NCBI GenBank assembly: GCA_964353255.1
Contig: CAYGVJ010000021.1
Location: 1 to 46,332 of the forward strand
Direction of reading: 5' to 3'
DNA length: 46,332 bases
From: VFZS01 sp964353255
Lineage (GTDB): Bacteria; Acidobacteriota; Terriglobia; Bryobacterales; Bryobacteraceae
The notes under the pieces are model-generated. The model worked only from the letters and a program-made list of their open reading frames with translations. It searched no databases and was not told the origin of the DNA. How positions within the stretch are numbered: position 1 is the stretch's first letter; every line of letters starts with the position of its first letter. Positions 32,781 to 40,956 of this stretch are shown here, in pieces. The translations under genes and the position numbers were made by a program.

Positions 32781-33815
32781 CTAGCGCTCCAGGTAGTGCG
32801 TTTCGCTCAGCGCCCGCAGTCGCGCCGCGGCGGCCTCGGGTGTGATGTCGCGCTGCGGGCTGCCCAGCATCTCGAAGCCCACCATGAACTTGCGCACCGT
32901 CGCCGAGCGCAGCAGCGGCGGGTAGAAATGCCCGTGCAGGTGGAAATGGGGCCGCGGCGGCCCGCCGCTCGGCCGCTGGTGAAATCCCATCGAGTAAGGG
33001 AACGGGGTTTCGAAGAGGTTGTCGTAGCGGGTGGTGAGGCGTTTGAGGATCTCGGCCAGCGCCGCGCGCTCCGCTTCCCGCAGCTCGTCGAGCGCGCCGG
33101 CGTGCCGCTTGGGGAGAATCAGGGTCTCGAACGGCCAGACCGCCCAGAACGGAACCAGCGCGGCGAAGTGATCGTTCTCGCACACCAGGCGCTCGCCGGC
33201 CCGCCATTCCAGCGCCAGGTAGTCGCACAGCAAGCAGCCGCCCCGCCCGCCGGAGTAAGCGCGCTGCGAGACCTCTTCCTTGCCCAGTTCGTTGGGGATG
33301 CTCTGGCTGGCCCAGATCTGGCAGTGCGGATGCGGGTTGCTGCAACCCATCATCGCGCCGCGGTTCTCGAAAATCTGGACCGAGCGGATCTCGCTGACCG
33401 CCCCGAGCTCGACGTACTGCTCGGTCCAGGCGCGAACCACCTCCTCGATGGCGGGCAGCGCCATTCTCGCGAGCGTGAGCGCGTGGTCGGGAGAGAAGCA
33501 CAGCACCCGGCACGTTCCGCGCTCGCTGGCGGCCATGAGCAGCCCGGCTTCCTCGATCCGCGTCTCGAGCGCGTCCATCCGCAGCGCCGGGAAGTCGTTC
33601 TCGAAGACGAAGGTCGAGGTGTAGTTGGGGTTGCGGACCCCGCTCGCGCGCAAGTTCCCCGGACACATGTAGCAGCCAGGGTCGTAGGAAACCAGCGCGG
33701 GAGCGGGGGGTCTCTCCACCTGCCCTTGCCAGGGGCGCTCGGCGCGGTGCGGGGAAACCAGCACCCACTCTCGGGTGAGCGGATTGTATCGCCGGTGCGG
33801 ATGTTCGCTGAGCAT
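32781..33815 (-). CDS. galT: Galactose-1-phosphate uridylyltransferase GalT
   Basis: GalT exchanges UMP between UDP-glucose and galactose 1-phosphate in the Leloir pathway. The 344-residue protein has RRYNPLTREWVLVSPHRAER at the start, Cys48/Cys51 (CYMC) for structural zinc, and the active-site triad motif NPHPHCQIWAS with His162, His164 and Gln166; His164 is the expected UMP-bearing residue. FHQRPSGG and HFHLHGHFYPPLLRS complete the fold. galE and galK are not in the window. It lies 44 bp upstream of the LacI gene on the same strand, and divergent from the mutarotase gene. Confidence 0.94.
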   Translation of the reverse strand: MLSEHPHRRYNPLTREWVLVSPHRAERPWQGQVERPPAPALVSYDPGCYMCPGNLRASGVRNPNYTSTFVFENDFPALRMDALETRIEEAGLLMAASERGTCRVLCFSPDHALTLARMALPAIEEVVRAWTEQYVELGAVSEIRSVQIFENRGAMMGCSNPHPHCQIWASQSIPNELGKEEVSQRAYSGGRGGCLLCDYLALEWRAGERLVCENDHFAALVPFWAVWPFETLILPKRHAGALDELREAERAALAEILKRLTTRYDNLFETPFPYSMGFHQRPSGGPPRPHFHLHGHFYPPLLRSATVRKFMVGFEMLGSPQRDITPEAAAARLRALSETHYLER

Positions 33816-33848
33816 CAGGTCCTCAGGTCAGTCCTCGGTCTCACTCTC

Positions 33849-33878
33849 TTGAGGCGGATTACCAGCCCGTGGTACCCT
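33849..33878 (+). promoter_or_regulatory. Promoter of the aldose 1-epimerase gene
   Basis: TTGAGG (33849-33854), an 18-bp spacer and TACCCT (33873-33878) lie 35 bp upstream of the ATG, leaving a leader with GGAG at 33903-33906. Confidence 0.4.
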
Positions 33879-33913
33879 ACATTTTCGCACCACAGCTCTC
33901 CTGGAGCGAGCAG

Positions 33914-35086
33914 ATGATGACAGTCGGAAACCTCAGACGTGGCAGTGGGCTTCTTCTAGTCGGCCTGAGCATGGTCGCCATGACCGCCTGCGGGCCGAAA
34001 ACCGAAGCGGAAGCGAGGAGACAAGTGACCAAACGACCATTCGGGCAAACCGCCGAGGGTGCGGCGGTTGAACTGTACACCTTGACCAACCAGAACGGCC
34101 TCGAAGTGGCCATCACCAACTGCGGCGGAGCGGTGGTTTCCATCAAAGCTCCGGACCGGAACGGCAACCTGGCCGACGTCGTGCTGGGTTTTGACACGCT
34201 CGACGGGTACCTGAAGGAACATCCCTACTTCGGGAACCTCATCGGCCGCTACGGCAATCGCATCGGCAAGGGCAGATTCACGCTGAACGGGGTCGCGTAC
34301 GTGCTGGCTCGCAACAATGGCGAGAACCACCTGCACGGGGGCCTCAAGGGCTTCGACAAGGTCGTCTGGAAACCTGTCGAGGCGACCGCCAAGGACGCCC
34401 AAACCCTTGTGCTGAGCTACCTGAGCAAGGACGGCGAAGAGGGCTATCCGGGCAACCTGTCGGTCACGGTGACCTACAGCCTGAACGACGCCAACGAGCT
34501 GCGAATCGACTACGCCGCCACCACCGACAAGGACACCGTGGTCAATCTGACCAACCACAGCTACTTCAACCTGGCGGGACAAGGCGAGGGGGACATACTT
34601 GGCCACGAGGTGACGATCAACGCGGACCGATTCACCCCCGTGGACGCGGGCTTGATCCCCACCGGCGAGTTGCGGAGCGTGGAAGGAACGCCCTTCGACT
34701 TCCGCAAGCCGACGGCGATCGGGGCGCGTATCAACCAAGCTGACCAGCAGTTGAAGCTCGGGCGCGGTTACGACCACAATTTCGTCCTGGACCGAGCGGC
34801 CGAGGGGCTGGCCCTGGCGGCGCGCGTCACCGAGCCTGGATCCGGCCGGGTACTGGAAGTGCTGACCACGGAGCCCGGCCTCCAGTTCTACACCGGCAAT
34901 TTCCTGGACGGCACCATCCGGGGCAAGGGCGGCAAGGTATACGGGCAGCGCTACGGTTTCTGCCTCGAGACGCAGCACTTCCCGGATTCGCCGAACAAGC
35001 CCAGCTTCCCATCCACCGTTTTGAAGCCCGGCCAACGCTACCAGAGCACCACGGTGTACCGGTTCTTGACGACCGCGGCGAGGTGA
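33914..35086 (+). CDS. galM: Exported aldose 1-epimerase (mutarotase) GalM, probable lipoprotein
   Basis: The enzyme interconverts alpha and beta anomers of aldoses. The 390-residue protein has a lipoprotein-type signal peptide (GLLLVGLSMVAMTAC) before the galactose mutarotase domain. Motifs include GNLIGRYGNRIGKGRFTLNG, NGENHLHGGLKGFDKVVW and NLTNHSYFNLAGQG (catalytic His), with the catalytic Glu in YGFCLETQHFPDSPN. I chose ATG 33914, which has GGAG at 33903-33906; a GTG at 33869 falls inside the predicted promoter. Outside the cytoplasm it could speed conversion of sugar released by the GH27 enzyme before uptake. Confidence 0.92.
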   Translation: MMTVGNLRRGSGLLLVGLSMVAMTACGPKTEAEARRQVTKRPFGQTAEGAAVELYTLTNQNGLEVAITNCGGAVVSIKAPDRNGNLADVVLGFDTLDGYLKEHPYFGNLIGRYGNRIGKGRFTLNGVAYVLARNNGENHLHGGLKGFDKVVWKPVEATAKDAQTLVLSYLSKDGEEGYPGNLSVTVTYSLNDANELRIDYAATTDKDTVVNLTNHSYFNLAGQGEGDILGHEVTINADRFTPVDAGLIPTGELRSVEGTPFDFRKPTAIGARINQADQQLKLGRGYDHNFVLDRAAEGLALAARVTEPGSGRVLEVLTTEPGLQFYTGNFLDGTIRGKGGKVYGQRYGFCLETQHFPDSPNKPSFPSTVLKPGQRYQSTTVYRFLTTAAR

Positions 35087-35126
35087 GGCGGGCGCGACCC
35101 GGGAGGACACAGGAGGCAGCCCCGAC

Positions 35127-36287
35127 ATGCGTCATAACATTCCCCGCCGCAGTGTGCTGGCCGGCCTGGCGGTCGGCGCCGTGGGCGAGGCGCTGTTCCG
35201 CAAGCCGGCCTTCGGCGGGAGCGCGCCCGCCTCAGCCGTGGCCCTCGCGCGCTGCCGCAGCTACGGGGAGGACTTTGCGGGCGCCCTGAGCCGGATGCTC
35301 GACCAGATCGGCGGAATCGGCTCCCTGGTGAAGGGCAAGACCGTGGCCCTCAAGCTGAACCTGACCGGCAACATCACGCGTTTCCCCAACCGGCCCGAGT
35401 TGCCCTACCGGAACGAGCCGGCCACCGTGCTGGCCGTCGCCTACCTGCTGGCCCGCGCCGGCGCGCGCCGCATACGCATCCTGGAGAGTTTCTTCCCGGC
35501 GGGGCAGGACCTCGCGCTGTGGGCGCGTTACGGCCTGGACGTAGACGCCATCAGCAACGTCGGCTGCCCGGTGGAGTGGGAGAACACGCAGAACCTGGGC
35601 CGGGGCGAGAAGTATGCGCGGCTGAAGCCGCCCTGGGGAGGCTACATCTTCCCCGCCTTCGACCTCAACCACTCCTTCGAGGACTGCGACGCCTTTGTCT
35701 CGCTCTCCAAGCTCAAGAACCACTGGATCGCCGGCGTCACCATGGCGCTGAAGAACAACTTCGGGATCACCCCGTGTTCGCTCTACGGCGGGGATTGCGG
35801 CCCGGACGGGAATGAGGACCCGAAGCAGGAGCGCGGCCCGGTGTGCCACAACGGAACCACCGCGCCGCCGAAAGGCGTGCCGCAGGAACTCGGTCCCGAT
35901 TCGCCGCGTGAGGCCGGGTATCGCATACCGCGGATCGTAGTGGACTTGGTCGGCGCGCGCCCCATCGACCTGGCCATCGTGGATGGTGTGGAATCGATCC
36001 GGGGCGGGGAAGGCGCGTGGAACCAGGGCGTGCAACTGGTCAAGCCGGGGCTTCTGGTGGCCGGCAGGAACCCGGTGTGCGTGGATGCGGTCTGCACCGC
36101 GGTGATGGGCTATGACCCCAGGGCCGCCAGCGGAACCAAGCCGTTCCTGCGGGGCGACAACACCCTCACCCTGGCCGAAGCCGTGGGCATCGGGACCACC
36201 GATCTCGAGCGCATCGAGGTGACCGGACTCAGCCTCAAGGAAGCCCTGTTCGACTACGGGTCGGGGCCGGTCGGCATGACCCTCTAA
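35127..36287 (+). CDS. Exported DUF362 protein (Tat signal)
   Basis: The 386-residue protein has a twin-arginine signal (NIPRRSVLAGLAVGAVG). The DUF362 domain is shown by KTVALKLNLTGN near residue 75, DAFVSLSKLKNHWIAGVTMA with NNFGI near 205, and DLAIVDGVESIRGGEG near 290. Members are often linked with iron-sulfur or redox functions but the reaction is unknown; this one lacks a ferredoxin-type CX2CX2C cluster. AGGAGG at 35111-35116 supports the start. It is convergent with the SagB-like gene and 40 bp downstream of galM, perhaps co-transcribed with it. Confidence 0.88.
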   Translation: MRHNIPRRSVLAGLAVGAVGEALFRKPAFGGSAPASAVALARCRSYGEDFAGALSRMLDQIGGIGSLVKGKTVALKLNLTGNITRFPNRPELPYRNEPATVLAVAYLLARAGARRIRILESFFPAGQDLALWARYGLDVDAISNVGCPVEWENTQNLGRGEKYARLKPPWGGYIFPAFDLNHSFEDCDAFVSLSKLKNHWIAGVTMALKNNFGITPCSLYGGDCGPDGNEDPKQERGPVCHNGTTAPPKGVPQELGPDSPREAGYRIPRIVVDLVGARPIDLAIVDGVESIRGGEGAWNQGVQLVKPGLLVAGRNPVCVDAVCTAVMGYDPRAASGTKPFLRGDNTLTLAEAVGIGTTDLERIEVTGLSLKEALFDYGSGPVGMTL

Positions 36288-36328
36288 GCCTGCTTGCCCC
36301 TCTGGCGATTCTCCGCAAAGGCTTCCGC

Positions 36329-37015
36329 TCAGGGCCCGGCGGACCTCCCCACCGGCATGATGTACAGCGGGTTCTCTTCCTCCGGCAGCCCCAGCAGGCT
36401 CTTCACGCGGGCGTCCTCGAAGGCCCCCAGCACCACTGTGCCCAAGCCGAGCGGCGCCGCCTGGAGGTAGATGTTCTGCGCCGCGTGGCCGGCCTCCATA
36501 TGTACGTAACGCACCGCCCGCTCCTTGTAACGCTTGGCGGTGCGCTCGTAAACCCCCGCGATCACCAGACACACCGCTCCCCGCGCCACCTGCTGTTGCC
36601 CCAACGCCGCGGCCGCCAGGTCGCTGCGCTGGTCGCCGGAAGCTACCCTGGTCAGCGTGTGCCCGCGCGACGCGTACTTGTAAATACCCGGCTCCAGATC
36701 CTTGACGTTCCCCGCGACGACGTACAGCTCCAGCGGGTAAAGCCCTCCGGCCGAAGGCGCGGTGCGGCGCCCGGCCGCGTTGGTGGTCCCCTGCCCGGCC
36801 CACAGGAGCTGCGAGATCTCCGACAGCGTGAGCGCCTCATTCTGGTACCCGCGAACCGACCGCCGCTTCTGAAGCGCCTCCTCCACCGAAACCGCTCCCC
36901 GGAGCTTGGGCGCCGGCAACTGGATGGTCACTGCCGGTTCAGCCCGCTGAGCCGACCCGCAACCCGCGCCCAGCGACGCCGCACATAACGCCGCCGCCAG
37001 CATGTGTCTACTCAT
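36329..37015 (-). CDS. SagB/ThcOx-type nitroreductase, probable lipoprotein
   Basis: The 228-residue protein has a short signal ending in a Cys (SLGAGC), suggesting a lipoprotein. The SagB/nitroreductase core follows: EEALQKRRSVRGY (FMN-binding Arg/Ser), TAPSAGGLYPLELYVVAG, HMEAGHAAQNIYLQAAPLGL and YIMPVGR. SagB enzymes oxidise azoline rings in peptide natural products, but stand-alone members such as this have other unknown substrates. No peptide-modifying partner gene is nearby. An exported FMN enzyme is unusual. It is 10 bp downstream of the aldo-keto-reductase-like gene. Confidence 0.87.
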   Translation of the reverse strand: MSRHMLAAALCAASLGAGCGSAQRAEPAVTIQLPAPKLRGAVSVEEALQKRRSVRGYQNEALTLSEISQLLWAGQGTTNAAGRRTAPSAGGLYPLELYVVAGNVKDLEPGIYKYASRGHTLTRVASGDQRSDLAAAALGQQQVARGAVCLVIAGVYERTAKRYKERAVRYVHMEAGHAAQNIYLQAAPLGLGTVVLGAFEDARVKSLLGLPEEENPLYIMPVGRSAGP

Positions 37016-37025
37016 TCCGCCTCCC

Positions 37026-37928
37026 TCATGCGCCCTGTGCTTGCCGGATCGCCCTCGCCACCAGCCGGCAGTTCTCGCGCACCTGCTCCTTGCGCTTGGG
37101 AAACATGCCGATCACCACCGCATCTGACGGCTTGGCGTGCCTGAATGCCAGCCCGAGCGCTTCCGCCATCTCGGTGGCCGAGCCGCACTTGCGGCCCGCT
37201 CCATAGACTTTGAAGACCAGGCAGGGCTTAGACGTCTGGCGAACTCGCGCCAGCATCTTCTCGCGATCGGGATCCCAGAACAGCTCGCTTTCCACCCTGA
37301 GAACTGCCACGCGCTCGGCCTCCTCGCGCGTGCGGCTCAGGTTGTACACGCAGGTCATGTAGAAATCCAGGTCCCAGGCCTTGGACTCGACGTAGTCGAT
37401 GACCTCGGGAACGTGTGTTCCCAGGCCCACCTGCACGCCCGTCTGCCGGATGACCTTCAGCATCTCGCGCGCCTGCTCGATCTTTCCCGCCGCCCAGAAC
37501 CGGTCCGTCTGCGCTCCATGATGGTATATGCCCAGCGGACGCAGCGCGGCGATCTCGCGGATGTTGCGCGGGATTTCGGCAAACTCTGAGGCGGTCTGCG
37601 CGATCCACTGGATGCGGCCCCCCTCCAGGCGGTATTCGTGCAACAGGCGGATGATGTGCTTGTCCCCGCGCGATTGCCAGGTGTTGATCCCGGCCGCCTC
37701 GCAGGCCCGCAGCAATCCTTTCACCCTGGCCGCCGTGAAGTAGTCCACCATCTCGCGGTTCAGCTCCCCGGAGAGGTGCGAGAAGCCGCTGACGGGATTG
37801 CCTCCCACGATCAGGCGCGAAACGCTGTGCGGCCCCAGCCTGACCTGCGGCAAGCGCTGTCCCGGCGCGGCCGCTGCCGCCGCTGCCAGCAGCGCCTTCC
37901 GCCGGTTAAGCAGTGTTTGCGCACCCAT
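37026..37928 (-). CDS. Exported aldo/keto-reductase-like TIM-barrel protein
   Basis: The 300-residue protein has a Tat-like signal (NRRKALLAAAAAAAPG). The barrel starts RLGPHSVSRLIVGGNPVSGF, as in aldo/keto reductases, and includes LRACEAAGINTWQSRGDKHI. In active members this last place reads GINFFDTA..YG and supplies the catalytic Asp and Tyr; both are missing here. The C-terminal NADPH-binding signature is also weak. It is therefore likely not a classical reductase. It lies between the peroxidase gene (12-bp gap) and the SagB-like gene, in one operon. Confidence 0.72.
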   Translation of the reverse strand: MGAQTLLNRRKALLAAAAAAAPGQRLPQVRLGPHSVSRLIVGGNPVSGFSHLSGELNREMVDYFTAARVKGLLRACEAAGINTWQSRGDKHIIRLLHEYRLEGGRIQWIAQTASEFAEIPRNIREIAALRPLGIYHHGAQTDRFWAAGKIEQAREMLKVIRQTGVQVGLGTHVPEVIDYVESKAWDLDFYMTCVYNLSRTREEAERVAVLRVESELFWDPDREKMLARVRQTSKPCLVFKVYGAGRKCGSATEMAEALGLAFRHAKPSDAVVIGMFPKRKEQVRENCRLVARAIRQAQGA

Positions 37929-37940
37929 CCTCGTGGTTCC

Positions 37941-38957
37941 TCAGGAAGGATCGGGCTTGGGGGTGCGCGCCGTGCTCGGGGGCAGCGCCGGCGGCTTGAT
38001 GTAGTCGGCCGGAAGGGGCCCGGTGAGGGCTTTCAGCCAGGCCACGATGGAATCCACCTCCCGCTGGCTGAGCTGGCGCCCGTTCTGGTACTCGCCCATC
38101 AGCCGCACTGCCTCCTCCAGCGTCTTCACCGAGCCGTCGTGGTAATACGGCGCGGTTTTCTCGATGTTCCGCAAGGAGGGCACCTTGAACACGCGCTTGT
38201 CGGCTTCCTGCTTGCTGACTGCGTAGCGGCCCAGGTCGGCCCCGTGAGTCCACGGCTTGACCAGTCCCAACCTCTGGAAAGAGTTCGCGCCGATGTAAGC
38301 GCCCAGGTGACAGGTGGCGCAGCCCACCTCCACAAACCTGTTGAGACCCGCCTTCTCGGCGTCGCTCAGGGCTGTCTTGTCGCCTTTGAGGAACTTGTCC
38401 CAGCGCGCAGGGGTGACCAACCCACGCTCGAAGGCGCCGATGGCCAGCGCCAGGTTGCTGTAGGTGACCGGGTCAGCCTGGCCGGGAAACGCTTTCCTGA
38501 AAGCCGCCACGTACTCGGGTATGGATTTCAGCACCGCCACCACGGCCCCCTCGGAGGTCATGGCCATCTCCACCGGGTTCAGCACCGGCCCCTTGGCCTG
38601 CTCCTCGACGTCGGGAGCGCGACCGTCCCAGAACTGCACGAAATGGCCGGCGGCGTTGTAGACCGTCGGCGAGTTCCGGGTGCCCGTCTGGCCCCGATGA
38701 CCGTCCGAGACCGGCTGCCGGTCCACCCCGTATTGGTCCAGAAGGTGGCAGGAGTTGCAGGAGATGTCATGGTTCTTCGACAGCCGGGGCTCGTAATACA
38801 GCGTGCGCCCCAGCGCCACCTTGGCCGCGGTGACCGGGTTCTTCGCGTTCTCGATCACCGCCGGCAGCGGCTGGAACATCTTCAACCTGGCCGGGTCGAT
38901 CTCCAGGGCCGCCGCGCCCAGTGCCAGCGGAACAGCTAGCATCCAAATATTACGCAT
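37941..38957 (-). CDS. Di-haem cytochrome c peroxidase / MauG family protein
   Basis: The 338-residue exported protein has a signal peptide (MRNIWMLAVPLALGAAALE). Two c-type haem motifs are present, C67NSCH71 and C213ATCH217. ALGRTLYYEPRLSKNHDISC, NSPTVYNAAGHFVQFWDGRA and FKVPSLRNIEKTAPYYHDGS are hallmarks of bacterial di-haem peroxidases. It probably reduces hydrogen peroxide in the periplasm. AGGAGG at 38964-38969, 6 nt before ATG 38957, decides the start. It is divergent from the Cu/Zn superoxide dismutase gene 58 bp away, whose product makes peroxide. Confidence 0.94.
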   Translation of the reverse strand: MRNIWMLAVPLALGAAALEIDPARLKMFQPLPAVIENAKNPVTAAKVALGRTLYYEPRLSKNHDISCNSCHLLDQYGVDRQPVSDGHRGQTGTRNSPTVYNAAGHFVQFWDGRAPDVEEQAKGPVLNPVEMAMTSEGAVVAVLKSIPEYVAAFRKAFPGQADPVTYSNLALAIGAFERGLVTPARWDKFLKGDKTALSDAEKAGLNRFVEVGCATCHLGAYIGANSFQRLGLVKPWTHGADLGRYAVSKQEADKRVFKVPSLRNIEKTAPYYHDGSVKTLEEAVRLMGEYQNGRQLSQREVDSIVAWLKALTGPLPADYIKPPALPPSTARTPKPDPS

Positions 38958-39015
38958 TGAAAGCCTCCTCTTTGTCATAAACGCTGGTGCTAGGATATCA
39001 CTTGAGGAGGCGCAC

Positions 39016-39522
39016 GTGAAACAGTGGGCTTTGATCGCGGGGGTGCTTCTGCTGGCCTCTAGTCTGTGGGCACAGAAGGCCCGCGCGGAACTGAAGAACG
39101 CCAAAGGCGAGACCGTCGGAACCGCGGTGTTCACGCCGGCCGACCACGGCGTCAGGATCTCGCTGAACGTTAAGAACCTGCCCCCGGGCCAGCACGGCAT
39201 CCACATCCATGAGGCCGGCAAGTGCGAGCCGCCGGATTTCAAGAGCGCCGGCGGTCACTTCAACCCCGCGGGGAAGCAGCACGGCAAGCTCAACCCGCAG
39301 GGTCAGCACGCCGGGGACCTGGACAACCTCCTGGCGCGCCGCAACGGCGCCGCCAAGGTCCGAATGCTGGTGCATGGGGTCAGCCTGGGCGCGGGCGATG
39401 ACTCGCTACTGCGTCCAGGCGGCACTTCCCTGGTCATACATGCCAACCAGGACGACCTGAAGACCGACCCGACCGGAGGCTCGGGGGCACGCATCGTCTG
39501 CGGCGTGATAGCGAGGCAATAG
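39016..39522 (+). CDS. sodC: Cu/Zn superoxide dismutase SodC
   Basis: SodC dismutes superoxide in the periplasm. The 168-residue protein has a signal peptide (QWALIAGVLLLASSLWAQ), the copper ligands of GQHGIHIHEAGKCEPP (HxH plus the disulfide Cys), the zinc region GGHFNPAGKQHGKLNPQGQH and AGDLDNL, and the last copper His in LVIHANQDD. RIVCGVI gives the second disulfide Cys. The start is GTG 39016 with GAGGAGG five bases upstream (39004-39010). The gene is divergent from the di-haem peroxidase gene, a sensible oxidative-defence pair. Confidence 0.95.
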   Translation: MKQWALIAGVLLLASSLWAQKARAELKNAKGETVGTAVFTPADHGVRISLNVKNLPPGQHGIHIHEAGKCEPPDFKSAGGHFNPAGKQHGKLNPQGQHAGDLDNLLARRNGAAKVRMLVHGVSLGAGDDSLLRPGGTSLVIHANQDDLKTDPTGGSGARIVCGVIARQ

Positions 39523-39523
39523 G

Positions 39524-39889
39524 ATGGCACGCGTAAAGTTCACCATCGGCGAAATCGTGATCGAGGCGGAGTTCAACGACTCCCACACCGCGCGCAAGCT
39601 CTTCGAGGCCCTGCCCATCGACTCCTCGGGGAGCTATTGGGGCGGGGAATTCTACTTCTCGGTGCCGGTCAAGGCGCAGGCCGAGAAGGACGCCCAGGAG
39701 GTGGTAGAGCCGGGCACGGTGGCCTACTGGCCGCAGGGCGCCTGCCTGTGCCTGTTCTGGGGCCCTACCCCGGCGAGCCAGGGCGATGAGTGCCGCGCCG
39801 CCAGCCCGGTCAACCTGGTCGGGCGCGCGCTTAACCCCGAGGCGTTGCCCAAGCTGAAGGGCCGCAAGGTGCGCGTGGAAGCGGCCTGA
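39524..39889 (+). CDS. Cyclophilin-like protein (DUF369/TM1367 type)
   Basis: The 121-residue protein opens with KFTIGEIVIEAEFNDSHTAR and has LFEALPIDSSGSYWGGEFYF and GTVAYWPQGACLCLFWGPTP, features of the cyclophilin-like beta-barrel family typified by TM1367. Prolyl isomerase residues of true cyclophilins are not conserved in this family; function is unknown. No signal peptide is present, so it is cytoplasmic. ATG 39524 follows the sodC stop by one base, so the two are likely co-translated. Its stop is immediately next to that of the opposing fucosidase gene. Confidence 0.8.
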   Translation: MARVKFTIGEIVIEAEFNDSHTARKLFEALPIDSSGSYWGGEFYFSVPVKAQAEKDAQEVVEPGTVAYWPQGACLCLFWGPTPASQGDECRAASPVNLVGRALNPEALPKLKGRKVRVEAA

Positions 39890-40912
39890 TCACAGCCCGG
39901 CGTTTTTCCGCAGCCGGAAGAGCGCCTCCCGGCACCCGTCCGTAATCAGGCCGCGTTTGTCCGGTCCGACATCCAGCAGCAGGTTCACGCCCCGCTTGCG
40001 GCACTCCTGGAACAGCGCAGCCAACTCCTTATCCGGGCGCGGGCGGTCGCTCTCGGTGTAGAACCAGTCCTTGCCGAGGGTGTCGCAGACTTCGCCCGGC
40101 AGGTAGTACCTCCGGCCCTCGATTTCCCGCCACTTCACGTGGCCCGCCGCGGGGGGCAGCCGGCGCTCCAGGGCGATCAGGTCGGAGGGCCAGTTGCGCT
40201 CGACGTTGTAGCTGGCCTGATCCGAGATGCCGCTGTTCATCATGATCACGCAGTCCGGCTGGAGCCGGCTGATGTGCTGATAGAGGAAGGTGCGGTAACC
40301 GCGGCCCAGCACCTCGGGAATGTCGATCCACATCTCGGCGATGGGGCCGTAGTCGGTCAACAGCTCGGTGATCTGCGCGGTCTGAAAACTCTGGTACAGC
40401 GACGTGGTGTACGGCCGCTCGCCTTTCTGGCTGAAGCTGGGCGTGAGACTGCCGGACAGGTGGTGGTTGTCCCAGGAGCAGTAGTACAGGCCCGGCAGCA
40501 GGCCTCTCCGCCGGCAGGCTTTCACGAAGGCTTCCACCACGTCGGTGGCATCGCCGCTTTGGGCTACCGTGTAGTTGGCATGGCGGCTGGGCCACAAGCA
40601 GTGGCCGGAGACGTGCTTCGCCGTCAGCACCGCGTACGTCATGCCGGCGTCGCGGGCGACCTGGATCCACTGATCCACATCCAGCCGCTGCGGGTTGTAG
40701 ACGCTGACCGGCGTCCGTCCGTCGGGCAGCTCCCGGCCCACGAACGTGCTCATGCCGAAGTGGATGAACATGCCGTAGCCCAGGGCTTCCCAGGCCTGGA
40801 GCCTGGCCAGGCTCAGCCGCTGGGCGCCCGGCTCCGCCGCGGGAACCTGATACGCCTGAACAAGCCACGGCGCCGCGCCGCTCAAAACTAAGCCTCTCCT
40901 GCTGATTTTCAT
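39890..40912 (-). CDS. Exported GH29 alpha-L-fucosidase
   Basis: GH29 enzymes release terminal alpha-L-fucose with retention. The 340-residue protein has a Tat-like signal (KISRRGLVLSGAAPWLVQAY). The catalytic domain reads AWEALGYGMFIHFGMSTFVG, TYAVLTAKHVSGHCLWPSRH, GLYYCSWDNHH and AEMWIDIPEV, where Asp is the expected nucleophile (usually WFDG). It ends NLLLDVGPDKRGLIT, the family's NLLLNVGP-like motif. I chose ATG 40912 since it begins the signal; ATGs at 40927 and 40960 are upstream. Length is short, without the C-terminal beta domain. The linked transporter is not apparent. Confidence 0.87.
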   Translation of the reverse strand: MKISRRGLVLSGAAPWLVQAYQVPAAEPGAQRLSLARLQAWEALGYGMFIHFGMSTFVGRELPDGRTPVSVYNPQRLDVDQWIQVARDAGMTYAVLTAKHVSGHCLWPSRHANYTVAQSGDATDVVEAFVKACRRRGLLPGLYYCSWDNHHLSGSLTPSFSQKGERPYTTSLYQSFQTAQITELLTDYGPIAEMWIDIPEVLGRGYRTFLYQHISRLQPDCVIMMNSGISDQASYNVERNWPSDLIALERRLPPAAGHVKWREIEGRRYYLPGEVCDTLGKDWFYTESDRPRPDKELAALFQECRKRGVNLLLDVGPDKRGLITDGCREALFRLRKNAGL

Positions 40913-40956
40913 AGGCCCGCGAGCCATGATACCGCAACCCTCCGCTGCGCTCCACC

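Noticed and set aside
32781..33768. Extension of the LacI reading frame upstream through galT
   Set aside because: The open frame is antisense-free but out of frame with GalT, which has all catalytic motifs. The LacI family start (SLEEVAKRAGVS) is at 32736.
35127..37015. SagB-like gene as part of a thiazole/oxazole peptide cluster
   Set aside because: No YcaO-type cyclodehydratase, precursor peptide or peptide exporter is nearby.
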